This document shows, one piece after another, positions 9,901-18,174 of a stretch of 64,000 nt of DNA. The notes below the pieces were generated by a model, which saw only the letters and a program-made list of their open reading frames with translations, was not told the origin of the DNA and did not search any database. This DNA comes from Lethocerus indicus. Lineage: Eukaryota > Arthropoda > Insecta > Hemiptera > Belostomatidae. Location: positions 28,362,816-28,426,815 of the forward strand of contig JACDQD010000007.1 of assembly GCA_019843655.1 (NCBI GenBank), given 5' to 3'. A program made the translations under genes and the position numbers. How positions within the stretch are numbered: position 1 is the stretch's first letter; the number at the start of each line of letters is the position of its first letter.

Positions 9901-11424
9901 TAAACAATTTTATTAAAATATCAATACGGATATTATCTTAACAGACACTGATGGTGGCTGAAATATGAAACGAACGCCTGTGAAGTAATTTTTGTCTGAA
10001 GATCTACCCGAAACAGCTTCTTGCCCCACGAATCTTCGCGATCGACACTTTCTTACAATTGCCAGGGTCTTATTATATTACAAATCGGTTAAATGTCTGG
10101 AAATCTTGTTTTGAACCGGGTTCAACGCCCAGGGGTTATCGTACGGGCAGCGCCGAGGTCATTTTATGGGGAATTGATTTTGTCCCGAAACGATAAATGG
10201 CGTTTGTATGTTTAGAGTCGAGATGGTGTTAATCAGATTCGCATAAGAGATGAGGCATGAAAGAGAAGGAAAACCGAGATGAACAGAGATAATTGAAAAC
10301 TTTCGTTCGATTTGATTTTCCAAAGTCGTTTTTTAAAATTTCCTGTAACGGAGCTACGAACGAAAGTTGGTATTCTCAGACACTGGCAACGAAAATGTGA
10401 ATAATATGGTTATTGTAATCGAAACTCGCGTTGGATGTGTAATAAGCAATTAGAACTAATTATTTAACTCCGCTAATAAACGCACGAAACGATAATTAAC
10501 TGTAGTAAACGACGAAATTATAAATAAAAAAATAAATTTACTATTAAATAGGATATAAATTTAACCCTCTATGGGCCCTATGTAACTTTCAGGTCACATT
10601 TCAATTTATCGAAATTTTACCAAATAATTATAGCTTTTTTTCGTGATAAAAAAAGCGGATAAATCTTAATCCCATAACGTTGCCAAGAAAACCAATGTCG
10701 ATATCAATTTTTTTCCCCAATTTTTTGGATTTAAATTAAAATTCGGCCCACAGAGTGTTAAATGACAAACTGTGAAAATAAAGGAATCGCTGTTAGAATG
10801 TAAGCTAAAGTTCACGGCAAGTGAAACTAATGAGAAAAGGAAATGAAACAATAAAATGACTATAAATTAAGGAAACAATTAACTCGACACCTTACGGTTT
10901 TCCACGGGAAAATGTTTTTCCCAATCGAACCCGAGGCTAAATATCCAAAACTCAAACAGGTCCGAAAATATAAACGATACCGCCGGCGTTAAGAAAAATA
11001 AAATTTAAAGTTTTTTTATTCTCTGTTTCACAGTGGCCAGTTTAAGCCGTCGCGGTGGGGATAATGGACGGGTAAAAGAGAAAAGGGAGTGAAAATTAGG
11101 ATGAGGAGAAAGGGGCGGGAGTTGAACCCTCGGGAACCGGGATTTTACGACTCGGTCGACTGTCGGGGGTATGTCGAGGTCATTGGTGGATTGTCCGGTT
11201 AGAAACATACCCCCTGGTGGGGGGGGAGGAGGAGCATTGAGGATGGTAAGGAGGGACTTTCGATTGAAATCTCCGGATGCGAACGATGTCGGATGTCTCG
11301 GTGGGACCCCACGGCCTTAAGAGTCCCAATTGTCTGTTTAAGTCGGATGTACGGGGTGCATAAAATAGAGTGAATTACCTGTCGCGTGCGCGACGAAGGA
11401 GGCTGCGATCAGCAAGTGCAACAT
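75..11424 (-). CDS. Secreted multi-WSC-domain protein (WSC-L), 5' part, runs off left edge
   Basis: Thirteen coding exons are visible: 11379-11424, 8986-9148, 8703-8845, 8451-8613, 7443-7582, 6584-6746, 4970-5109, 3525-3684, 2560-2702, 2179-2332, 1559-1701, 1063-1231 and 75-214. They encode a 15-residue signal peptide and six WSC domains, about 622 residues. WSC domains are eight-cysteine modules that bind carbohydrate. Each is split over two exons: the first carries Y-x-G-C-F/Y ... C-x(3)-C ... AG, the second E-C-F/Y-C-G/A ... CGG-x-W-R-x-S-V-Y. Introns within a domain are phase 2, introns between domains phase 1. The last exon ends on a good donor (minus-strand GTTAGG), so more exons lie outside the window. 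By analogy with the paralogue at 17428-45798 a seventh WSC and a GH16 domain are expected, but that is inference. Confidence 0.88.
388..895. mobile_element. Palindromic MITE (HP family), near full copy
   Basis: Reference copy. The left arm runs GTTTCTGTCTCCTCTCGCCGG, the GGTC..GCTAGACCGG box, TTTCGGCTGCTCGCCATC, TTCAGTAGCGCTGTG, and the right arm is its reverse complement, ending TCGCAGACCACAAAACAGG-TAT. Arms exceed 100 bp around an interior with CA/TG-rich and GTGACAGTGACA motifs. It lies in the last visible WSC-L intron. No transposase. Confidence 0.85.
1559..2332 (-). CDS. WSC-L WSC domain 5 (exons 2179-2332 and 1559-1701)
   Basis: Exon one encodes DIVSQYIGCFEENSEDRL ... YLFAGMQFG, exon two EGCFCGNSLKQRERAGN ... 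WRVSVYTTSLKF. Exon two is identical in protein sequence to WSC-R exon 11, and the 477-nt intron between the exons is also nearly identical to its WSC-R counterpart, unlike the other introns. This block looks homogenised by gene conversion. Confidence 0.87.
2560..3684 (-). CDS. WSC-L WSC domain 4 (exons 3525-3684 and 2560-2702)
   Basis: Exon one (GRGFNAVQSNYLGCYRES ... FRLAGLHG) is the most conserved a-type exon between the two paralogues, with three amino-acid differences in 54. Exon two reads TICYCGDTL ... GDSRITVYSTNVDR; its usual W-R is replaced by S-R, so the CGG-x-W motif is degenerate here. WSC-R has L-R at the same place. Confidence 0.85.
2992..3331. mobile_element. HP-family MITE, outer arms trimmed
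   Basis: Both arms are present from the TAGACGGGTTTCGGCC box inward to ...GGTCTAGCAAAAGACC; the outer GTTTCTGTCTCC and terminal parts are missing. Confidence 0.75.
3721..4618 (+). mobile_element. Internally deleted piggyBac-like element in WSC-L intron
   Basis: The 898-bp element is bounded by TTAA on both sides and has perfect 12-bp terminal inverted repeats, CCCTTAACGAAC and GTTCGTTAAGGG. Inside, an ORF from 4064 starts MAKKRSVEEPSTGRNLEFSS and is acidic (SDNYDSSDSKK), like piggyBac transposase N-termini. After a frame change the reading continues with EEFQGFLSVIFNMGTMPL, a piece of the DDE_Tnp_1_7 region, then breaks off. It cannot encode a working transposase. The WSC-R intron at the same place is short and lacks it. 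Confidence 0.85.
4707..4955. repeat. Dispersed direct repeat in WSC-L introns (copy 1)
   Basis: AGGGCGATTTGAACATTATT, CAGTAGTAACCGAAGTTGAAAC and TGTTGCCTCGTTTTCGAGGC recur in order at 7081-7372. Each copy lies just 3' (on the plus strand 5') of a WSC b-type exon. No TIR was found. Confidence 0.7.
4970..6746 (-). CDS. WSC-L WSC domain 3 (exons 6584-6746 and 4970-5109)
   Basis: The first exon encodes GRGVNSVVSNYVGCYKD ... YNKGFSLAGVQMG, the second RRECFCGDTL ... WRLSLYRTLALG. Exon lengths (163, 140) equal those of WSC-R. The 1.47-kb intron contains palindromic-MITE and mariner-MITE copies; the corresponding WSC-R intron carries the 10-kb satellite instead. Confidence 0.86.
5271..5706. mobile_element. 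HP-family MITE, near full copy
   Basis: Left arm starts TAGGTTCGTGACGTTTCTGTC (variant subfamily), right arm ends GCAGACCACAAAACAGGTAT. In WSC-L intron upstream of exon 4970-5109. Confidence 0.8.
5866..6056. mobile_element. Mariner-like TA-flanked MITE (TACCCAAAAGTAATC family)
   Basis: ATGTACCCAAAACGAATCAAC at one end and AATGCCAAAGTCAAAACGC at the other, with TGTATTTCGGTCTTGAGGAG inside; a diverged copy of the element at 47984-48198. Confidence 0.65.
6148..6290. mobile_element. HP-family MITE, left arm only
   Basis: Starts ACCTGTTTCGTGGTCTGCGAG and reaches the GTCACTGTCACTTGTACTG stretch; no matching right arm follows. Confidence 0.7.
6906..6948. repeat. (TA)n microsatellite
   Basis: About 21 uninterrupted TA units. 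Similar tracts occur at about 18115-18169, 20136-20168, 46669-46706, 46940-46976, 47874-47925 and 51420-51468. Confidence 0.9.
7081..7372. repeat. Dispersed direct repeat in WSC-L introns (copy 2)
   Basis: Same orientation as 4707-4955, about 45 bp longer because of insertions near 7250-7290. Confidence 0.7.
7443..8613 (-). CDS. WSC-L WSC domain 2 (exons 8451-8613 and 7443-7582)
   Basis: Exon one runs from GGGYNPVNSSYLGCYEDD to HTLAGLEAG, exon two from RECFCGDSLYGG to WRLSIYRTEAKG. Exon lengths of 163 and 140 nt match the paralogue. The acceptor of exon one is a slightly weak TTTAAG; the frame and conserved cysteines fix it. The intron (7583-8450) holds a degenerate mariner-like element. Confidence 0.86.
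7630..7993. mobile_element. Degenerate mariner-like element in WSC-L intron
   Basis: GTCGGTTGGCAACTAAGTCA opens it and TAATTATTTAGTCGCCCCAG closes it in inverse orientation. No transposase is readable. Confidence 0.55.
8703..9148 (-). CDS. WSC-L WSC domain 1 (exons 8986-9148 and 8703-8845)
   Basis: The first exon reads from DGVVDTRSPHYVGCF to YTLSGTQ and the second from EECYCADAL to WRLSVYRTTKPG. The donor of the first exon is GTATGT, after codons Thr-Gln-Cys and two bases. The exons are 163 and 143 nt, identical to WSC-R domain 1, but the protein has diverged clearly (about a third of residues in the first exon). Confidence 0.86.
10561..10761. mobile_element. TTAA-flanked MITE, ~200 bp
   Basis: Starts TTAA-CCCTCTATGGGCC and ends GGCCCACAGAGTG-TTAA, imperfect inverted termini with the piggyBac target. 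The interior has no ORF of interest. A relative lies at 54841-55080 and a deleted one at 11943-12037; all three share GTAACTTTC-GGTCACATTTC. Confidence 0.75.
11085..11320 (-). pseudogene. Jockey-like 3' fragment in WSC-L intron 1
   Basis: Nucleotide similarity to 15725-15930 is plain: GTCGACTGTCGGGG-TATGT, GAGGTCATTG-TGGATTGTC, TTAGAAACATACC and ATGTCGGATGTCTCGGTGG recur in the same order. Decayed. Confidence 0.6.
11379..11424 (-). CDS. WSC-L exon 1: signal peptide
   Basis: On the minus strand the ATG at 11424 opens MLHLLIAASFVAHAT, a short hydrophobic stretch typical of a signal peptide, followed by a phase-1 donor (CAG|GTAATT). The leftover G joins AC of the next exon (acceptor before 9148) to give Asp, so the mature protein starts DGVVDTRS. 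WSC-R uses the same phase and the same G|AC junction, which supports this short exon although no simple ORF scan would report it. Confidence 0.85.
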
Positions 11425-11942
11425 GCTGAGACGGCGGATGCAGTCGTAGTGACCTCGGTACGGGGCCAGATGCTCGGAGACCGCTTAGCGTAGTAGACAA
11501 GTCATCCTGGAATTCCCCTACCCGACTGCAACGTCCGCCAAAGGTCACAGTTCCTCCTCGATTTTCCTCAAACTGCACAATTAATCGTAATAAAATCCAT
11601 TTTCAGTCTCAATCCCTCCCCTTCACAAATTCCACCCCCACCCCACCCGTCATCGCCCAGAGCATTATCTGTGTGGTCAAGATACGAGAGCGACAGAGAG
11701 GCGCTCATCATCGGTAGTTCTCTTTATAGTTACACAATCGTGACTATAAAGGTCGTTTGTACAATAAATAGAAAGGGAAAAAACATCTCCGCCGCCACAA
11801 CACTAAAAATTATTATTGGACTGTTGCGAAAACAATCCCAGAGACTTTGCTCATTTGACTTCTACGCTCCGAATAGGGGGCGACTTTTTCCCCATAAAAT
11901 ATGCTCTCCTATTATCTTCTTGCAGAATTACAAAACGTACAA

Positions 11943-12037
11943 CTAACCCTCATTGCCCCCCCCCCCCCCCTGTAACTTTCGGGTCACGTTTCAATTTATC
12001 GAAATTTTAAATAAAAAATTTCGGCCCACAGAGGGTC
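11943..12037. mobile_element. Deleted copy of the TTAA-flanked MITE
   Basis: Left end CTAACCCTCATTGCC runs into a poly-C tract; then TGTAACTTTCGGGTCACG and right end GGCCCACAGAGGG follow. About 100 bp of the interior is missing compared with 10561-10761. Confidence 0.6.
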
Positions 12038-13237
12038 GTATATAAAAATTATTTTTCGTACAATTTCAGTCATAATAATTTTGTTCAGACATAAAGTATT
12101 GTAGGAGGAAGACGGTGTAAGAACAAGTTGGGGGAAAAAATAGAGTCGGAATGAAAATTAGAATTAGAATAGTATAGATTATTATATTAAGACTGGAAAC
12201 TAGAAATCTACGGTATTCCAACCCTTCGCAGACCACAAAACAGGTATTCTAAACTACTGATTATGTTATAGGCAACATAAATTAAGTAAAACAAGAATGA
12301 ACATTCCATTGGAAGAACAATATAAAATTGATTTAAATTCAATGCAATTTTGCACCGCATTAATACATTTTTTTGTAACTGTTCTCCGTTATGTTCTTAC
12401 AGAATTAGAATTACAAAGCATAAATAAAATACAATTATTTTTGTGCATTTGTATTTCAGTGAAAAATATTACCGCTTACGTTATTATTATAAGGAATGTA
12501 AATAAAAAAAATCCAATATATTTGTCTAGAGCATCATTCAATACAACAGTTAAATAAATTAATTGCAATTTTATAAATTGCTAAGTAAATTTTCTAAGTA
12601 AAAAAATATATGTTTATTTTATTTTTTATCATTTATAACTTCTTTTATTGCGTAACCTTTTTTATTTACATCTTTGAACGATATACTGGTAACATGCAGG
12701 CTGTACATAATACTGCAAATACAAACATTTTTAATTTGTGTCTTAAAGCCATTTGCAGTTATAAATAGTTTATAATGTAATATTTAATATATACTTAACT
12801 GTGACTATTTTATAAAAGTCATTTTTATAACTTGTAAGTATACATTTTACATCTGTACTTCCTGGCCAACTTTTGTTCGAAAGATGAAAAAATATTGAAA
12901 AATCTGGAGCATTCAAAGGGAAATGAACACAGTTTTGTTTATTATTGCCAGTTGTTGATATAAAATGGAAGATTGGATATTTCCAGGTTATAACGATATT
13001 TAAACAGAATGTTTATCGAAACTGGAAATCGCTTCAAGACATTTCATATTTTTTAATTCTAAATTGAGCCTGCAACGGTTCTGTATAAATAATACTTGTT
13101 TTTTATTTTTATTTTGACCACTCACCTGGTTGTGGGGCTTTGATATCTTCTGTGCAGAAAATGAACAATATCCTTTTATGATTTTAAATGCATTTATACT
13201 ATCTAATTATTTGTACATTTATAAATAATTAATTGAA

Positions 13238-13385
13238 TGAGCGAATGTTTCAGCGACCAGAACTTGAATTATCACTAGGTTCCGTTAGGATCATAATACT
13301 GTGGCAAGAGACTCGGATTGTGAGTTCGATCCGCTTTTATTCCGGGATTTTCTTCCGTGTTCGGGAACCACCCGAGTGCGCTTTT
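13238..13385. repeat. SINE-like repeat
   Basis: GAGCGAATGTTTCAGCGACC-AGAACTTGA, then GTGAGTTCGATCCG (resembling a tRNA T-loop/B box) and GTTCGGGAACCACCCGAGTGCG. A related copy is at 44465-44575. No intact tRNA fold was found. Confidence 0.45.
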
Positions 13386-13570
13386 ATATTTTTCATTTCT
13401 AATTAATTATACGTTAATAAAACAATTAATTCTTCCATAACAATCGGCTAAATCCGTAGGACTGATTATCGGACAACAGGTATTTGTGCTTGGCTATTTA
13501 TAGGTATAAATAAACCTTCATTTTCTTGGCATAAATCAGTCTTCCTCCTTCGCTCCTTTCTTCTATTTCT

Positions 13571-16217
13571 TTACGCTTTTTTCTGTTTCTTTTCTTGTTG
13601 CGGCGCCGACATCACCAGGATTCCCGACAGGACTAGGAATGTCCCGAACCACCACAACGGACTCACAGTTTCGCCGAATACCAAATAGCCGATGATCGCC
13701 TGCAGAATGCAAACCGAAAAAGATTTACAATCAAGTCAACAGTGGAGAAAGAAAGAACCAATAAATAATATAATAAATTAATTACTGAGAAAACATTATG
13801 TGTGCTTTATAATAGTAATTAATATTAGAATTCAATACACCGTTACAGTGAAGCACTACAGTGCTGGTATAGTGCTAATAATGTAGATTTCGTGTGTTTC
13901 TGTCTCCTCTCGCCGGTTTGGTCTTTTGCTAGACCGCGGTTTCGGCCGCTCGCCATCTTCAGTAGCGCTGTGTTAGTCACTGTTAGCACTTTGGATGTTT
14001 TTGGGCATCCTCTCACTGCCCACTGTCACTTTCACATGTACTGTAATGTTTTTAGCAAAAGACCAAACCAGCGAGAGGAGACAGAAACATCACGAACCTA
14101 CAGTAAGCAAATGTTAATTAAAGTATTAATAAATAATATGATAAATTAATTACTGAGAAAACATTGTGTGTGCTTTATAATAGTAATTAGGATTAGAATT
14201 CAATACACCGTTACAGTGAAGCACTACAGTGCTGGTATAGTGCTAATAATGTAGATTTCGTGTGTTTCTGTCTCCTCTCGCCGGTTTGGTCTTTTGCTAG
14301 ACCGGTTTCGGCCACTCGCCATCTTCAGTAGCGGTGTTAGTCACTGTTGGCACTTTGGATGTTTTTTGGGCATCCTCCCTGTGCACTGTCTGTATATATA
14401 TATATACGTGTTTTGGGGGCACTTGTGTTAGGGTGGTATTTTTGTTAATGGGCTTAATTCTACGGTCCGGCGAAAGACCAAACCAGCGAGAGGAGACAGA
14501 AACACACGAAATCTACGGGGTTAAAATTTACTGTGGGGGCTACGGAATTTATCGGGTGTAGTCGATATATCGATTTATATATTGTTGTTTTCACATCGCG
14601 TACCTTTATTAAGACGTCCGATGGGTTATTTTTTTTTTAGTAAAGGGAAAGAAAGTAATTATGACACAAAAAGAAATATATAAAAAATAGTATAATAAAA
14701 CTAATCTTATTCGGAATCTGACTCCAAAAAAAAACCGCCTAATTACAAAGGAATGGTCAAAATAAAAAGCACAACGTATCGGACACCTTAATAAAGAACA
14801 ACAATGGCTGAATAAGTTGACATCGATTCACCCGTATATATTGATATATTGAATACAACTGATAACCTCCGTAGCCCCTACAGTAAATTTTAACCAATCT
14901 ACGGTATTCCAACCCGTCGCAGACCACAAAACAGGTATGTGGAACTAGTGCTAATCACTCCGGACACGAAACAACGAACATCAAAAGATCATTAAAGTTA
15001 TTACACCCAGGCAAAAAAGGAAAAGAATTGGATATTATAGAAAACCTGGAAATCTTCAAACATAAGAAAAACAAAATTATAAATGAGAAAATTAATTCCC
15101 AGAGTGACGCCATATTTGCCCCTATAATAACTATTTAAGGATCACACCCCGACCAACCCCTTCCGACAATCTGACTCACACTTAGAAAACGGATTAACAA
15201 AATCCGAAGACAAACATAACCCCCAATAACAATAACAGAATGCATATATATAAACGACTGACATACTGACAAACACTACAGTACATGTGAAAGTGACAGT
15301 GGGCAGTGAGGATGCCCCAGAAAGCATCCAAAGTGCTAACAGTGACTGACACAGCGCTACTGAAGATGGCGAGCGTACAGCAGTGGTAATCACGTTTATT
15401 AGAGCGAAGCGCTGACTTTGTCGCCGCTTACCGACAGCAAGTAGTTCACCGCCGAACTGACAATTGTCGGCTCCATCGACGATTCGGAGAGTCGTAAACT
15501 CTTGGCGTACAGAGTGCTGCCGACCAGATTGAAAGAGACCATCGCCGCCACCAGTATAACCTTCACCGCATAACCGGACATCTGTCGGAAAGATATACAT
15601 TAAATTTTTTTTTTTTTTTCTATATTTGTACAATCAATAACACAGTTATATGTACGAGTGTTGAGTGAATGTTTCTCGCTTGAATGGCTTGACAAAAGAG
15701 ACCATCCGATGACGGCACTTATTGGATTGGACACGGATTGGAGGAGAACTTCAGGCGGGAGTGGAACTTCAGGAACCGGGATTTAGGGACTTTGTCGACT
15801 GTCGGGGTATGTTGAGGTCATTGTGGATTGTCTGCTTAGAAACATACCGGGGAGAATTAAGGATGGTGCGATGAACTTTCGATTGGAATCTCTGGATGCG
15901 GGCGATGTCGGACGTCTCGGTGGTGGAACCCAGCATAGCTCAATTACATATGTCCACAGATAAATAGAATAGTGGGCAAAATATGAGGACGTACAGTAAG
16001 GGCCTTTTAGCGAAGGTGGGTCTCTCCTCGAAATTGATACAGTACAGGGAAAGGAGTAAATCTCAGGTAAAGACAAGACCTCTCAGATATCTCTTGTATT
16101 TGAGTCTGAACCTACCTCGTCCCAGGAATAATGTTCGGAGAGTCCAGAGAGTTTACCGAAAAGGCTGCCGGCCGATTGGAACCAACCGGCGAATGTCGAA
16201 TAATAGAGATAGGACAT
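13571..16217 (-). CDS. TMEM42: TMEM42-like small EamA/DMT-family membrane protein
   Basis: Three phase-0 exons, 16116-16217, 15432-15581 and 13571-13699, give a complete 126-residue protein. The N-terminus MSYLYYSTFAGWFQSAGSLF forms the first membrane segment. The middle exon gives a second segment followed by SSMEPTIVSSAVNYLLS. The last exon gives AIIGYLVFGETVSPLWWFGT and a final hydrophobic segment, ending in a lysine-rich tail. The pattern (A/S-x-V-x-x-x-x-N-x-x-L-S-x-x-x-G-x-x-x-F/Y-G-E ... W-W-x-G-x-x-L-I/V-L-x-G) is that of TMEM42, a four-helix half-size relative of drug/metabolite transporters with no settled function. An in-frame ATG lies upstream at 16337, but the polar extension it adds is not expected in the family, so the ATG at 16217 is preferred. 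The gene sits between the two WSC genes. Confidence 0.82.
13885..14520. mobile_element. Two tandem HP-family MITE copies in TMEM42 intron
   Basis: Copies at about 13885-14105 and 14247-14520 share not only the MITE but ~110 bp of flank (GAAGCACTACAGTGCTGG), so a MITE-plus-flank segment was tandemly duplicated. Each right arm is shortened. A right-end fragment sits further on at 14896-14937. Confidence 0.75.
15236..15368. mobile_element. HP-family MITE, right half
   Basis: GTACATGTGAAAGTGACAGTG through GCGCTACTGAAGATGGCGAG; it stops 60 bp from a TMEM42 exon. Confidence 0.65.
15725..15960 (-). pseudogene. Jockey-like 3' fragment in TMEM42 intron
   Basis: On the minus strand it reads VIELCWVPPPRRPTS and SLILPGMFLSRQSTMTSTY, homologous to 36980-37120. 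Heavily truncated. Confidence 0.65.
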
Positions 16218-17427
16218 TTTGAGACAACCGTAACGGTAGGTTTCATTTGGAAAACGGAGTTTCTTTTCATCCCAGTGCCACTTGAATTTCGTCGCCGTTC
16301 GATACGGCCACGTATTCCCGTCGATTTGTACGGACAAAATTCAAATTTTAGTTTATTTGGTGAGCGACAGGAAATAACTTATAATTGATATAAATGCGTT
16401 CGGTATTTATTTTTATTTTTGCGGGCTTGGAATAAATCACAGAATACGGTTACACCACTCATAATCTATATTTCCTGTCCGCCATATTGCCCACCAATCA
16501 CTGTTGAAATGTCCGCGGCTTTTTTGTTCCCGTTAATATTTTTTTCCACGCTTTTTTTCCCCTCAAGTTCGTCCTTTTTATCGTGTCGATTCCGTTAATG
16601 CGAGCGCCGTCTTCTTGTTATCAAATTTTCGTTTCGCGAACCTCAAAAGACGAGACCTCCGCGGGCGGTAATTGCCTCTGTCCCTTTGCCGGACAGAAAG
16701 CTGTTTCGAGTAGGACGGAAATGAGATGATATTAATAATACCCTCCAGCCCGAAGAGATCCGCAATCGCGAATCGTGAAAATCCGAGTCGCTAGACGGGA
16801 ATTTTTTTTTCCCCCCCGAATTCGACGCGGTAAAACCCAAACAAACCGGTAATCTCGATCGAACGCAGGCAGTTCCATTTCAACCGTTTTCACTCGAAGC
16901 TCTATTTTCTGTCGATTATCTGACATTTTCACAATTTTATTTTAATTTTCCAACCAATCCGGCGTGTCCGGGTGATACGAATAATGTCGAGAATTTTCAG
17001 TGGCCGTTGGCAAGCCTGACCGCTGGCCTTTAAGGACGCCATTTTCGAGAGGATCCTTGGTGTTGTTCGTTTTTTCTACGTGTTCCTCTTTCGAATCTGG
17101 ACGTAAATACGCGCGGATTGCCTTCGGACGCCCCTCAAAACCCGATGAACGGGAAATTTCTTCACGAGATTACAGCGACGGCGCCGAAGGGCCGTTCACC
17201 TGCCGCCGCCCGGAAGGTCAGATTCCGAACGCCCGGAGGTCAGAGACTCTTATTATTATTATCCTGGAATTGTGGATGGACTCGGGGAAAATCGAGAATT
17301 CTCGCCGGTTGTATAATTGGGGGGGAATTCCGGCTATGACGCTATCCAAATTGTGGCGTTATCTGCTGGGATACGGCCGAGGAACCTTTCGCGATGTCAG
17401 TCAGTCTCGATCCGCCGAAGATTGAAG
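16218..17427. other. Shared divergent upstream region of TMEM42 (-) and WSC-R (+)
   Basis: About 1.2 kb separates the two start codons, with no obvious transposon and higher GC content than the surroundings near 17000-17420. It probably holds both promoters, but no core promoter element is clear enough to call. Confidence 0.45.
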
Positions 17428-17479
17428 ATGTTCTTCTGCTCGATCTTCGCGGTCGCCTCGATCATTTTCCACGCAACAG
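17428..17479 (+). CDS. WSC-R exon 1: signal peptide
   Basis: The ATG opens MFFCSIFAVASIIFHAT, a hydrophobic signal peptide, ending at donor CAG|GTAAAT in phase 1. The leftover G joins AC at 19309 to make Asp (DGVIDSRS). An ORF in another frame covers 17000-17425 just upstream but has no recognisable features and does not join to the WSC exons. Confidence 0.86.
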
Positions 17480-18109
17480 GTAAATCAATTTTTATTTATT
17501 TCACCGGCGAAAATGGCTTATAAATATTTCGAACGATACAATTTCGGCCTATCACATTTACCACTTTCTGCAAAAAGTATTCCTGAACCTTAGACTTGTT
17601 CATTTACTATATCACTTTTCCGTCTTGTTCCTATTACAGTTAAATCGTTTAAATCCGCTCATTATCGTTCACTTATTAGTAATACATCGTTATATAATGT
17701 TTTATACGAATATCAGTTCTCGTTTTATCGGCTGTAAATGTTTTCACACGGTTTTCTGTTAAACCTCTGACCCGGACGCGACGATAACCGGTTATAATAT
17801 AACGGCCCGACGCCACCGAGAGTATACCGCTTCTATATCTGTAAGTATGGCGGTATAATTGAAACTATTTAAGAATTGTACTGGGGAACGAATGGCAGGA
17901 TAAATGGCGCGCACTCGATAAACAATTGGAATAATTACGGCGAACGCTGAAAAATATTTCGCGAGAAACTCTGTATACAAAATACAACCTAGGATATAAC
18001 GCGATGCGTAATTCTCGAATTATCTCAAAAGCCGCAATAGAAAAGGGGTAATTTCAGATTTATTTTCTGGTCATTATGGCACTAAAACGAGGCAGTAACA
18101 ATACAACCG

Positions 18110-18174
<65 letters not shown>

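Larger units (their letters stand above)
9149..11378 (-). other. WSC-L intron 1 with a TTAA MITE and jockey-like remnant
   Basis: No further exon is visible. It contains a degenerate palindromic-MITE piece around 9570-9725, a TTAA-flanked MITE at 10561-10761, and a jockey-like 3' fragment on the minus strand at about 11085-11320. The rest is AT-rich unique sequence. Confidence 0.6.
11425..13570. other. Intergenic: WSC-L upstream region and TMEM42 3' flank
   Basis: No gene is seen. There is a short TTAA-type MITE remnant (11943-12037, containing a run of C), the end of a palindromic MITE (12208-12248), AT-rich sequence, and a SINE-like block near 13238-13385. The WSC-L promoter should lie just above 11424 but no clear TATA box or initiator was identified. 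Confidence 0.5.

Noticed and set aside
13290..13365. tRNA gene
   Set aside because: Only a B-box-like GTTCGATCC is present; no acceptor stem or anticodon arm could be paired.
16218..16337. Longer TMEM42 N-terminus starting MSVQIDGNTW
   Set aside because: The added residues are polar and basic with no counterpart in the family; the ATG at 16217 starts right at the first membrane segment.
17000..17425. 141-codon ORF just upstream of the WSC-R start
   Set aside because: No signal peptide, low complexity, wrong frame for exon 1 and no paralogue upstream of WSC-L.
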